DNA from: Tillus elongatus
Taxonomy: Eukaryota; Arthropoda; Insecta; Coleoptera; Cleridae
Assembly: GCA_964006375.1 (NCBI GenBank)
Contig: OZ023269.1
Span: 60,044,968 to 60,108,967, forward strand
Reading direction: 5' to 3'
DNA length: 64,000 nt
Each line of letters begins with the position of its first letter. Position 1 is the stretch's first letter. The position numbers and the translations under genes are program-made. Under the pieces are notes generated by a model. That model saw only the letters and a list, made by a program, of their open reading frames with translations, did no database searches and had not been told where the DNA came from. Shown piece after piece: positions 33,411 through 44,599 of the stretch.

Positions 33411-34640
33411 AACCTTCCAGAGGTTGAGTTCTTCCATACTATAAGTACGGAAGGACCACCTGTCACTGCAAAAGCTAGAAGATTGCCACCGGAAAAGCTA
33501 GCTCAAGCAAAGCTAGAATTCCAGCACATGATAAACTTGGGAATTTGTAGACCCTCCAAAAGTCCATGGTCAAGCCCCCTCCACATGGTGCAAAAAAAGG
33601 GTGGCTCATGGAGACCATGTGGGGATTACCGAGCACTAAACGCTAAAACAATCCCAGACAAATATCCCATTCCAAATTTGCAGAATTTTAATGCCCAGTT
33701 AGAAGGCAAACGTATTTTTTCAAAATTGGATATCATTCGCGCTTTCCATCACATCCCAGTAGCATCTCAAGATATTCCCAAAACAGCAGTCATAACTCCA
33801 TTTGGGTTATTCGAATTTGTTAAAACCCTATTTGGCCTTCGTAATTCAGCACAAACATTTCAAAGATATTTACATTCAATTTTAAGACATCTTGATTTTA
33901 CCTACTCCTATCTTGACGATATTCTCGTTGCATCCGCCTCTGAAAAAGAACATCAAGAGCATCTAGCAAAACTTTTTCGGACACTTCAAGACAACGGCAT
34001 CCGTATCAATTCATCTAAATGTGAATTCGGAGTGGCCAAAATGTCATTTTTAGGTTTTCGTGTTAATAAATCTGGATTATTTCCACTTCCTGAACGCATC
34101 AAAGCTATTACCGACCTACCTCTTCCCGATGCCAATGAAAAACTCAGAAGATTTCTAGGTCTCATAAATTTCTACCGTCGTTCTCTTTCACGTGCTGCGG
34201 AAATTCAGCAACCACTATTCGACCTCTGCCAGAATCCCAAAAAACGCGACAAACGTAAAATCGAGTGGACTCCTCAGACTCGAGAAGCATTCCAACGTTT
34301 GAAAGAGGCACTAAAAAACGCTACACAAATAGCTCATCCGTCTTCTTCGCTACCACTGATTCTCCATGTCGATGCTTCTGATTATGCCGTAGGCGCTTCC
34401 CTCCAACAACTACGTGATCAAACACTAGAACCCCTAGGTTTCTACTCTAAAAAGCTTACTTCAGCCCAAAAATCTTACAGCACCTACGATCGCGAAGTTC
34501 TAGCTGCTTATCAGGCAGTTAAATACTTTAGATATACCCTAGAAGGTCGCCATTTCACGATTTATACGGACCACAAACCTTTGACATACGCTTTTGAACA
34601 ACGCGTCGATAAAGCATCTCCAAGGCAACTACGACTTCCT
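33411..34640 (+). pseudogene. pol: CsRn1-type reverse transcriptase and RNase H
   Basis: All RT blocks are intact from about 33411: GICRPSKSPWSSPLHMVQKK, RPCGDYRALN, FSKLDIIRAFHHIPV (Asp), FGLRNSAQTFQR and YLDD. The thumb has RRFLGLINFYRR. RNase H has HVDASDYAVGA, YDREVLAAYQAVKYF and [11 protein letters not shown], so the acidic residues are kept. A frameshift at about 34625-34645 separates it from integrase. Confidence 0.9.
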
Positions 34641-36048
34641 AGGTCAATTTACCACAGACATTCGCTACATACCAGGTCCTACAAACATTCCCGCAGACTA
34701 TTGTTCTCGCATTGAAACAATTTCACTTTCTTCCACTGTGTCACTCCAAGAAATTGCGCAAGCTCAGTCATCTTGTGAGGAACTCAAACACCTTCTGCAG
34801 TCTAAATCTTCCTCATACAAATTTCAAAACATGCCTCTTGACAACGGATTGAATCTTATTTGCGATTCTTCTTCAAAGAAACTTCGCCCATTCATTCCGC
34901 TCAAATTTCGCCGAAAGATTTTCGATTCTATCCACAATTTATCTCACCCAGGCATATCAGCTTCAGTAGACCTGGTCCAGGATAGATTTTGTTGGCCCAA
35001 ATTGAAACGCGATGTATCTCTTTGGTCTAAAACTTGCATTCCCTGCCAGAAAGTCAAGATATGGAGACACACTTCCAGTGCCATTGGACAATACACCCCA
35101 GCCATGAGAAGATTCTCGCATATAAATGTTGACATTGTGGGACCATTACCACCATCACAAGGTCAACGCTATCTGTTAACAATAATAGACAGATTTTCTC
35201 GATGGCCCGAAGCAATTCCATTGCCAGATATTACAGCAGAAACAGTAGCGAACACTATTTTATCATGCTGGATCTCTCGTTTCGGTAAACCGCAATACAT
35301 CACCACAGACAGAGGTAAACAATTCGATTGCCACCTTTTCACACACCTCACTAAAACACTAGGTGCAGACCACATCAAGACCACAGCTTACCACCCAGCA
35401 GCAAATGGTGTAATCGAGAGATGGCATAGAGTTCTGAAACAGGCCTTGAAAGCTCATATGGACGAAAACTGGGTCGCTAAATTGCCAATTGTGTTACTAG
35501 GACTCAGATCGTACATAATTCCAGAATATCGCTCAACACCCGCTGAAATAGTCTACGGAGAATCAATCAAACTTCCCACCGACTTTTTCAACAGCACACA
35601 AGCTCATGATGTTCCACCACTTATATCTCAGCTGAAAGAAGACATAAGGAAATTTCGACAAGTACCTTTTAAACATCATACTGCAAAAAAGGTATTTGTC
35701 GATCCTAAGCTTATGGAAGCTCCTTTTGTTTTTGTTCGCATTGATATTCCGCGAAAAACCTTCGAACCAGTTTATGACGGCCCCTTTGAAGTGTTATCCC
35801 GAACTGACAAAGTCTTCACAATCAAGAAATCACACGGAGAAGAGACAATTTCTGTTGACCGTCTTAAACCCGCATTCATTCTTTGTGATAACGAACAGAC
35901 AACTTTCCAGCCTCAGAGACTCCTAGTGAAACTGAAAGTGACAGTAAAAGTCCAACACCTAGTGAAACTGAAAGTGACAGTGAAGTCGCCATTCCCGTTC
36001 AAACTACACGCCATGGACGTAGAGTTCGATTTCCACGAAGATACTTGA
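34641..36048 (+). pseudogene. CsRn1-type integrase
   Basis: The end of RNase H ([10 protein letters not shown]) is followed by integrase: zinc-binding [15 protein letters not shown] and CIPCQKVK, and the DDE triad in [19 protein letters not shown] and GVIERWHRV. The C-terminal part has [20 protein letters not shown] and DRLKPAF. The reading frame is open from here to 36048, making it the best-preserved gene in the window. It is listed as a pseudogene only because the upstream frameshift cuts it off from the rest of the polyprotein. Confidence 0.85.
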
Positions 36049-36078
36049 ACTAATAGCGTTGCCACTGAGAGGAGAGTA

Positions 36079-36398
36079 TGTGGCGGTGGTTCCAACCGCA
36101 GTGTTTCCGTCAACACTACTCTATGTTTTTGCATTTGACAGCTAAACGTTGCGTTACGTTATGCGACAGCCAGCTGTCAAGAAATACCGCATATAAGATA
36201 CACCAGGCGATCTCTCTCTCTCTCTCCTCGCTACCAACCGCTGCAGTGAACTGCTATGTACTCGTGTGCTGTTGTAATTGTTATTAAAGTGTATTATAGT
36301 TAAATGTATCGTATAGTTTATTCAGTTGGTGAAGTAATAAAGTTATATTAAATGTTTACGTATGGATTTAATATCAACAAGTGCAATTAACATCCATA
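36079..36398 (+). repeat. 3' LTR of CsRn1-type element
   Basis: 320 bp. It matches the 5' LTR apart from about three substitutions, one CT repeat unit, and 31 extra bases at about 36242-36272 (GCAGTGAACTGCTATGTACT and 11 more). The extra piece is bounded by GCT on both sides, which suggests a microhomology deletion in the 5' LTR. Confidence 0.9.
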
Positions 36399-36403
36399 GT
36401 CTA

Positions 36404-36841
36404 TATGACTCTAAGCTCAAAAAAGCCACATCATGCACACATACACACACCGAAAATTGTACTATATTAATAATATAAATTATATAAAATAAATGTACGT
36501 GTAACTATATGTCAGTATTCTTTAAACATATTTATGGGAATGCATATAAATACGTCTCTGCACACATGCGTGCATGCGCATGTCTTTGTACCATATGTGT
36601 TGTAACATCTTGTGTGTGAATGATTGTGTATTCTAACGGCTGCTCCGAAAGTGACCTCTTACACCTGATGTCACTTTATTTTCTCCATTTTCGCTGCTCC
36701 AGGGTGGTTATTTGCTTATGCTTCAAGGCGGATTATTCTTTATATGAGTCTTGCCACTTCCTAATACGAAGAGAATTTTCTTTTATGCCCAAATTACGCT
36801 GTTCTCATTACAGTGTGTAACTGATGTTATAATACGGTTGT
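36404..36841. other. Unassigned DNA between two transposons
   Basis: A (CA)-rich stretch is near 36433-36451. GGCTGCTCCGAAAGTGAC at about 36638-36656 resembles ends of some mariner elements, but no partner end is found. No gene recognised. Confidence 0.4.
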
Positions 36842-36849
36842 GTGGATGT

Positions 36850-39611
36850 TAGTGGCGTGCGGTCCATGGAAGCAAGGGAAGCATTGCTTCCCTTAAAATA
36901 ACGACTACATACCTACTAAAAAATAATTTATATTAAACCGCAATATTTAAAATCTCCTTTGTATTTTAAATATTAAATTTCAAATTCTGAAACTAATTTA
37001 ATTATTAAAATTTTTAATTCGCAAGCTCACACACATAATTATTTATTATGCATCATACTATACTTGTTTGTATATGCGCTCTTAGCAAGGACGTCGTCGC
37101 AGTAAATGCTACCGCCAACGACCAGCATGAACCTGATACTATGGGTGGATGCAATGACTTCAGTTAAATACGTGTAGTCAGCAGACCACTTGAGGAGAAA
37201 GGCTCGCTCGCTCGACGTGTGTACGTGTATTTTTAGAACGTATTTTACCGGGAAGACCCGCTACACATACAAAGAGAATGTCTCGCATTATTTCGTAGAT
37301 ATAAGCAGTCGACTAAGTTAAATACATTGGCATTTTACGAGTATTAATATGGCTACAAGTTCATCAGCTTTTAACAGCGGCGACGGTGCAGGTGGGGATT
37401 TACAAACAAGTGGTAATAATAACTGTGATTGTGTTGTGTGTTTTTTGATGACCAAAGGATTTTCAGCTTTACAGTTTGCTGAAAAACTTGCTATTATTAA
37501 TAAAGGTAGGCCAAAACCTACTCTAAAAAACTTAAATACAAGAATTAAAACATGTATTCGACATTTCAACGCCGAAAAAACTTATAAACAATATGAATGG
37601 TTAACGGGTTGTGAAATCAGGAATAAACTGTTTTGTTGGCCTTGTAGTCTATTTGTGACTGAAAGGGGTGTGGAATAAAAGTGGGTTTTCCGACTTGAAT
37701 AATCTATATAAAGTAGTAAAAAGACATGTTATGTATAAAGCGTATTTACAGAGCATTTTAAAATTAAGTGGCTTTGGAAAAACGCGAATTGAACACGCCG
37801 TTGACAAGCAGATAGAAATTCATCGCCAACACAATGAATTGATTGATAAAAACAGAAACATTAAAAAGACTTATTGATGTGTGTTTTCTTGGTCAGCATG
37901 AATTGGGCTTCAGAGGTCATGACGAAACAACTACATCTGCAAATAGAGGAAACTTTCAAGACCTAGTTTATTTAATAGCCAAGTACGACATTTGTTCAAA
38001 AAATCACTTGGAACAGTCTAACGTTTTTCGCGGGACATCAAATCGCATTCAGAATGACTTAATTTCTACCACTGCCACTATTATTTTAAACAGAACTAAA
38101 TCGGAAATTAAACAGACTCGTTTCATTGCTATTGTTCTAGATGAAACAACCGATGTAACTAATTTAAGTCAACTATCTGTAGTAATACGCTACGTAAAAA
38201 TGGATGGGAGTGTACAAAAAAGATTTTTAGGCTTTAAAAATGTGACAAAAGATCGTACCGCAAACGCTCTATATAAAATTGTGCTTAATATTACGAAAGA
38301 TATTGAGGAGGCTGATAATAAATTAATTGCCCAAAGCTATGATGGGGCTGCTGTTATGGCCGGACATTTAGGAGGTCTTCAAGCTAAAGTGCGGGAAACG
38401 TTCTCCAGTGCTTTATTTGTACACTGTTGTGCTCATAAATTTAATTTAATTGTATCCCAATCTATAAATCATATTAAAGAATGTAAAGTGTTTTTTGATA
38501 CCCTAAGTGGAATGGCTGCTTTTTTCCAAATCTACGAAGCGCACACAAGCCTTAGACTCAATGGTTAAAAAACGTTTACCCAAAGTAGCTGCAACGCGAT
38601 GGAACTACAACGGCAGGCTTGTGTTAACTATATTTGAACACCGTGAATCGTTAATTGAACTTTTTGAAAATATTATGGAAAATATAAAAAATTGGGACGC
38701 GGAAACAATAAATAGTTCTAGAGGATTTTTGGATGGTTTGAAAAGAGACTTTAATTTTAATTTTTTACTTAATATATTTTCGGAAATATTTCCGTTTTCA
38801 GATAATATATTTAACATATTGCAATGTAAAACAAATGACATTGGTTTTTGCCTGAAAAAAATTAGTGAATTTAAATCCATTATAATTCAAAAAAGGAATG
38901 ATTTTGATAAGTTCTGGGAAAAACAATTGAATTAGGAGAAGTGGAGCCACGAAGAAAGCGTCTGCGCACTGATAATGTGGGAGACCTTCAAGTTTCTTAT
39001 CGCCACCTTTTCTACGAAATCATAGATCAAATTCAGCAGCAAATTAACTGCAGATTTGATTATTTCGGTGACCTTAAATTTCTTGAATTGTGTAATTTTT
39101 GAGGATTTAAAGGGATACCTTTCCCAGAAGATTCATTCAAATCATTATTCCACCACTATGGACATTATTTTGACAAAGCCTTATTACGATCAGAACTTAC
39201 AGTCATTTATGAAACCGATGTTATTGACCCAAAAACTAACGCGAGTGAACTATTAACTTTCTTAAAACAATCAAAATTGGAAAATGCATATTCTGAAGTG
39301 TTCAAATTATGTGAATTATTATTAACAATTCCAGCTACTAGTGCATCTGTAGAACGAAATTTTTCCACATTGAAACGTATCAAGAGTTTGTAAGGAATTC
39401 AACAGGACAGGAAAGACTTTCTCAAATTTCAATTTTGTCAGTTGAAAATAACCTCGTCCAGGAAATGTCCCAGAATCCACAGTTTTATGATGACATTATT
39501 GACGAATTTGCCAAAAATGACAGAAGAATTGAGTTACACAATAATCACACTACAAATAGGTAAATTGCTGAGAATTGCTTCACTTATTTAAAATGTCACC
39601 GCACGCCCCTG
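36850..39611 (+). mobile_element. hAT DNA transposon
   Basis: Inverted ends TAGTGGCGTGCGGT (left) and CAGGGGCGTGCGGT (right, read on the minus strand) share AGTGGCGTGCGGT-like sequence over about 13 bp. An exact 8-bp target duplication, GTGGATGT, lies at 36842-36849 and 39612-39619. The 2762-bp element carries one broken transposase gene. Eight-bp duplications and short TIRs are standard for hAT elements. Confidence 0.9.
37349..39563 (+). pseudogene. hAT transposase (TTF/ZMYM-like type)
   Basis: The start is ATG 37349. A TTF-type zinc finger region (FCWPCSLF, then WNKSGFSDLNNLYKVVKRH) leads into the catalytic RNase H-like core, with VLDETTDVTNLSQLSVVIRY (first acidic residue), SYDGAAVMAG and HCCAHKFNLIVSQS. 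After RWNYNGRL the helical insertion domain follows. The C-terminal dimerisation region has TIPATSASVERNFSTLKRIK. Frameshifts near 37670, 37850, 38520, 38935 and 39390 and a stop near 39100 disrupt it. It resembles the zinc finger MYM-type 1-like hAT proteins common in insects. Confidence 0.85.
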
Positions 39612-39619
39612 GTGGATGT

Positions 39620-40681
39620 AGTTTACACATTGGTTAAGGGTGGCATTTAGCTATCACTTTAGTATAGGAAAACAAGGCCTCCTTAAATTGTAATTATCTT
39701 AAGAAATACTAGGTCTACGGAAACAATTTAAAAAGGCGCATAATCTAGACAAACCACAAGTGGTGACGAATGTTCGCAAATTTCAAAAAATGTTTTGTGT
39801 TATTAGTTATAATTAATTGAAATTCACTTAAATACTGCAATGATTTAGATAAGATTATATATACAAACATGTTCCAAAAGAGATGACTTTGACTATTCAT
39901 TACCTAAAGATCCGATTGCAAAAAATCTAAGTATGTAGCCCTTCTAGTTTTTTTTAAATTAAGTTTTGAATAAATGTACACAGAATACGTTTTCTACAGC
40001 TGCCCGAGGCAAATTTTGTACAAGTGTAACTGCATTGTCACTGAGTTGAGAGATCACAAGTTTGGCAACTGTATAACAGATGCCGTCCGCATCGGACCCA
40101 ATGACTGGCTACCTCCGGCCTAAGCAGTGATGTCAGTGTTATAAAAAACTCACTGAAATTGAATACTTCGATAACCATAAGCTTTTGAGAACGTAAAATA
40201 AATGAGGTAGTTAACAATGATGAAAATAGCAGTAAAATTTGCCATTGACATTAATTTTACAATGCATTATTTGACGAACATAATTTAATCGGGTGCTTAA
40301 ACATTCACTTTTCGTTTCTTAAATAAATCATTTTATGATTTCCGTGCAATAAGCTTACAAACTTTCTACAGAGAAAATTATACTTATAAAATTACCTAGA
40401 AAAAAGGATATAAGAATATCCTCGCACTTTTATTATGACTGAAACATATTAACAATGTTATAAATTATATTGAAGTAAAAAATAACATACTTGAATGAAA
40501 TTGTTTTAATGGTTCATTCACCAATTCTTAGTTGCTAGTGCCTTTACAATGTTACAAATATTATGGTAGGCGTAAATAAATAAGTACAATATGTGTACTA
40601 ATTTTGCACTACAGAAAAGAGATTGGATATGACTGCAAATGTATGGGTTATATGTTTCGCTTTTTAATGTTTATAAAAAAA
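39620..40681. other. Unassigned AT-rich DNA
   Basis: No coding region, repeat or element recognised between the hAT element and the next MITE. Confidence 0.4.
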
Positions 40682-41792
40682 TTCGGGACGCAGCAAGTGC
40701 GTTATGGTAGTGAATTTTCATAAAAATGTTTTTAATAGCAAATATGTGTGTTTTTTTAAGAAAGCAGGCATCAAATTTGGTTACCAGTATAACCTATATA
40801 GTAAAAACAATGTGCCATGTTTCATAAAAATAACTTTATTGTTTGAAAATGTAAAAAAATTCCGAAAGTAAACTTAAAGTGTTTCGGAAAAAACTCGTTT
40901 CTTGGTCAACCTTATAGGTTAAAAGCAAATTGAGCTATTTAAATATGAAGCATTTGATCAATATTCGCTACCATAACGCACTTGCTGCGTCCAGAACTTC
41001 TTTTCTTACAAACATGCATTATATTTCGATGGAAAATGTAAAAATGCAATAACACAAGGCGTTTTTGATTTAAAAAAAAAAAAGAAAATTTGTATCACTA
41101 ACGACTTATGGGCCACCTGTGATTGTAGAAATAATTTTTTAAGATGTATCTCAAGACACCCTATAATTAATGTATACAATATTTTTTCATATCTTGTATA
41201 ATAACGGATATATTGAGCTTTATTGATTTTTTACGAAAATTCGACAAAAATTGTATACCAGTAAACGATAAACTCTATAGCTAAGGCTACTGCCAAGCAT
41301 CAGAGAAAGGGTCTATTTGAAATGAATTTTCTGGAAATATTTTAGTAAAATGAAGGACAATGACGGTTTAAACTAAGACAACAGGGTTTGTAAAACATTC
41401 TTCTTGAGATATTTTCTTACCATAGCCCGTATTAGATCCAACTTATTTGCCTAAATGTTGCCGATTTTGACGTTTAAAATCGCAACTTTGACGTTTTGAG
41501 GAAAACCCCAATTTATTTTTCTTTAAATGCCTATAACTTTTTTTCTTTTGACCTACATAGCTAAATTTTGGTAGGTAGCTCACATATAACGATATAAACC
41601 CGCGTACCAAGTTTTGTTGCCCTTACTTTGTTAATTTTGGAGATATAATTTTTTTCGAAAGAAAACACAAAATTTTCTGGGAAAACCTGGGCCGATATTC
41701 TTGGCTAACGAACTTATCCAAGCCATTTGCAGAAGGAAGGTATTCACCAAATTTAATCAAACTCGGCCCATTATTTTTTGAGTTATCGGTGT
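40682..41792 (+). mobile_element. (TA)n-flanked foldback-family repeat, longest copy
   Basis: The left part (40682-40996) is the MITE with inverted ends of about 39 bp. The rest (to ATTATTTTTTGAGTTATCGG at about 41773-41792) occurs in whole or part, on the other strand, at 27862-28155 and 28530-28960, and on the same strand at 29150-29930. A (TA)n tract begins 13 bases after the right end. No protein is coded. Confidence 0.7.
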
Positions 41793-41895
<103 letters not shown>

Positions 41896-42043
41896 ATATA
41901 AAAATTGAAACTGACCCCGGATATGTGTTCTGAGGGGCCTAATTAGCGCTCATTTGAACAAATTTTTTCAAAATTCAAAAGTCGGGATCTCCTCATCAGT
42001 GAATTTTTTTAAAGAAAATTCACTAATATAATTACACACACAC

Positions 42044-42044
<1 letters not shown>

Positions 42045-42115
<71 letters not shown>
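42045..42115. repeat. (TA)n microsatellite
   Basis: About 35 TA units immediately before TTCCAGTTGCATG, the left limit of the large duplicated composite block. Confidence 0.95.
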
Positions 42116-42117
<2 letters not shown>

Positions 42118-42149
42118 CAGTTGCATGTATATATGTATATATATACATA

Positions 42150-42600
42150 CAGTGTGAAACACACTTATGGAATAAAATTCATTATTCAGCAAAGAATAGT
42201 TTTTGTGGAAAACGCCGAGACACGTGAAGTTTGATTTGTCGAACATTATCTTATAATCATAGTTAAGAAAATTAAAAATTAAACTCCCAACATTTTACCA
42301 CCACCACATTATCCATTTTTTAAAATAGCAAACGTACATTTTTTCATCACAATTCGATGGATCAAATTTTTCTGAATGCGGAGATACCCCATATGTATGG
42401 TTTAATATTACAGTTTTCAATACAGGGTGGAAATTTAATATCGCAATATTAAAACTAAACAGTTTACTCTGAAATTCAAATTTCGAAAATAAACTTAGGA
42501 AAAACGTCCGTTTCTTATAATAAATGTTCAAAATGTTTTCCATTCAGTTGCAGACAACGAAATAATCTGCTCTGGAATTCTTCACTGACTCTTATCTTAA
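42150..42600 (-). repeat. Inverted left arm of mariner A, with reversed transposase end
   Basis: Read on the minus strand, this arm ends the transposase (an N-G-K-H-F-E-H-L-L-like end near 42530) and continues through the 3' flank to the TIR, just as 43940-44383 does on the plus strand. Divergence between the arms is around 10-15% by eye, so the inversion is older than the A/B duplication. Confidence 0.75.
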
Positions 42601-42826
42601 ATTTCTTATCTTGGCTTTTATCTAAAACGTACTTGGTATCATTAATCGTTTGTTATTAACTACCAATTTTTGCATTGTGAAAGGTGAAATGTAACAGTTC
42701 TGTTTTATTTTGTGGTGTATTGTGTTGAATTGACGATCTCCTAATAAATTAGTCGTAGTTTTGTTCCGATATTTTCAATTAATTTTTTGTCTAATAATGC
42801 GATACTTAACTGGAACTCTGCGAACA

Positions 42827-42912
42827 GAAATATTAATGATAATTGGGTATGGTGATATGTGTAGAACATAGGCACAAGTTGTTAACCTATTTAATGAAAC
42901 ACATCTAGATTG
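42827..42912 (+). pseudogene. Mariner A transposase N-terminal remnant
   Basis: EILMIIGYGDMCRT, a TAG, then AQVVNLFNETHLD matches the start of the helix-turn-helix region of mariner-like transposases. The frame stops at 42911. Everything between this helix and the second catalytic Asp region is missing and replaced by the promoter-bearing insert. Confidence 0.6.
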
Positions 42913-43179
42913 ATCCCCCTCAGGCGAAGTCTCAACCCTTTAGGACCAGAAATAACGAAGTTACCAACTTGTACCCCGTCGGAACGGATAAGTGAGATCT
43001 GCACATTCCGAACACCTTGTATATACACCCTGTATGCACAGAGAACCCTTACACCCTGTATACGCAGAGAGATCTTATATTACAAGAAACACCTCTTGTG
43101 CAACATAGGAGTGATGACCACATTTGGATCACCTGTATATACATCCCCCTGTGTACACACGGGACCTATCTGTATTCAC

Positions 43180-43300
43180 AGAATCTTCTAGTAAAAGAAG
43201 GTCCTGGAACATTCTGGACTGGAACTCTCCAGAAACGTGGTGGAAGGTACGGCGAGTATATAAACGCGAAAGCAAGCCAGCCAGTACAGTTCAGTTAGAG
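43180..43300 (+). promoter_or_regulatory. Heat-shock-type promoter in mariner A
   Basis: Motifs in order: aGAAtcTTCt (43180-43188), gGAAcaTTCt (43206-43215) with further GAA-type pentamers at 43221-43225 and 43231-43235, TATATAAA (43257-43264), and an initiator-like TCAGTT (43291-43296) 36 bases after the TATA. Inverted GAA/TTC pentamers are heat-shock factor sites. Downstream are a 60-bp tandem duplicate (43417-43476, 43477-43536) and AATAAAG, so the insert may be a solo LTR with such a promoter. Confidence 0.5.
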
Positions 43301-43597
43301 AATGTTGAAGTGACTCGAAGAAGCAGTAACTAGTGTGAAGTGTTATAGAGTAGCGACTGTAGTTTCAGTGTATTAGTGACTTTTGTACAAATTAGTGATT
43401 GTAAGGCCAGATAAAGTAAGTGTTTTGTGAGAGAGACATTCTAGACCTTTATTGTATACATATTTAGACAGTAAATTAAGTGTTTTGTGAGAGAGACATT
43501 CTAGAACTTTTATTGTATCCATATTTAGAGAGTAAATAAAGTTGTTTAGATAAAATTAAAAGTCTCACTTATCCAGAACCCGGAGAAAACGCAACAA

Positions 43598-44023
43598 TAT
43601 TTAGAAATTCTAAGAGAACAGGTTGTCCCAATGTTAGCAGAATTGTATCCAAATGTAATGGAACCTAATATTCCCTGTGAAAGTATATGGTTTCAACAAG
43701 ACGGTGCACCGCCCCACTTTGCTGTTCAAGTACGGGAGTGTTTACACGAAGTCTTTCCACAAAGATGGATTGGAAGAAGAGGTTTCGTAGAACGGCCCGC
43801 TATATCACCAGATTTTATACCTCTTGATTTCTTTTTTGGGGGATACCTTAAAAACAGGGGGTACAAAACACAACCTGCTGATTTAGATGATTTGAAAATG
43901 AAAATAACAACAGAAATTATGAACGTAACGCCTGACGTGTTGAACAGAGTTAGGGAAGAATTCCAGAGCAGATTATTTCGTTGTGTGCAAGTGAATGGAG
44001 AACATTTTGAGCATTTATTATAA
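43598..44023 (+). pseudogene. Mariner A transposase, C-terminal half
   Basis: The frame reads VVPMLAELYPN, then IWFQQDGAPPHFAVQVRECL (second catalytic Asp), WIGRRGFVE, SPDFIPLDFFFGGYLKN (third catalytic Asp in the P-L-D-F block) and DVLNRVREEFQSRLFRCVQV to the end at 44023. The DNA-binding domain and the first catalytic Asp are absent, so it cannot be an active transposase. It is open without stops from 43571. Confidence 0.8.
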
Positions 44024-44383
44024 GAAAGGGACGTTTTTATGAAGTTTATTTAGTTTTTAACCTAAAATTTGAATTGCAGGGTAAACTGTTTAGTTTTAAT
44101 ATTCCGATATTAAATTTCCACCCGGATTGAAAACTAATATTAGACCAGACTTATGGGGTATCTCCGCATTCAGCAAAATGTGATATATCGAATTGGGTTG
44201 AAAAATGTAGGGTTCATATTTTTTTTAATGGATAAAGTAGTGGGGGTAAAATGGTGGGAGTTTAATTTGCTTAACTATGATTAGAGGATGTTCGACAAAT
44301 AAAACTTAATGTGTCTCAGCACTTTCCAAAAAAACTATTTTTTGCTGAATAATGAATTTATTCCATAAGTGTGTTTCACACTG

Positions 44384-44584
<201 letters not shown>

Positions 44585-44599
44585 AGTGCAGTAAGTTAA

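Larger units (their letters stand above)
31746..36398 (+). mobile_element. CsRn1/Kabuki-type Ty3/gypsy retrotransposon
   Basis: A complete element: 5' LTR, tRNA-Trp primer site, gag, protease, RT, RNase H, integrase, purine-rich stretch (GAGAGGAGAGTA, 36067-36078) and 3' LTR. It is flanked by a perfect 5-bp target duplication, GTCTA, at 31741-31745 and 36399-36403. The LTRs differ at about 3 of 285 aligned bases plus one indel, so insertion was recent. Yet gag has stops and frameshifts lie at the protease-RT and RNase H-integrase joins, so it probably moved with help from an intact relative. Primer type and the Gag CHCC motif both point to the CsRn1 clade. Confidence 0.9.
42150..44383 (+). 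mobile_element. Mariner-type foldback element, copy A
   Basis: Both ends read CAGTGTGAAACACACTTATG inward and are flanked by TA, as for Tc1/mariner insertions. The left arm (42150 to about 42600) is an inverted copy of the right arm (about 43940-44383), and it includes the end of the transposase gene in reverse. The middle holds a short N-terminal transposase remnant (42827-42912), a ~680-bp promoter-bearing insert, and the C-terminal half of the transposase. Copy B at 52711-54942 has the same structure and is about 97% identical. Confidence 0.8.

Noticed and set aside
36620..36820. Open frame with GGCTGCTCCGAAAGT at its start, possible mariner fragment
   Set aside because: The motif recalls some mariner ends, but there is no partner end, no TA duplication and no transposase motif.
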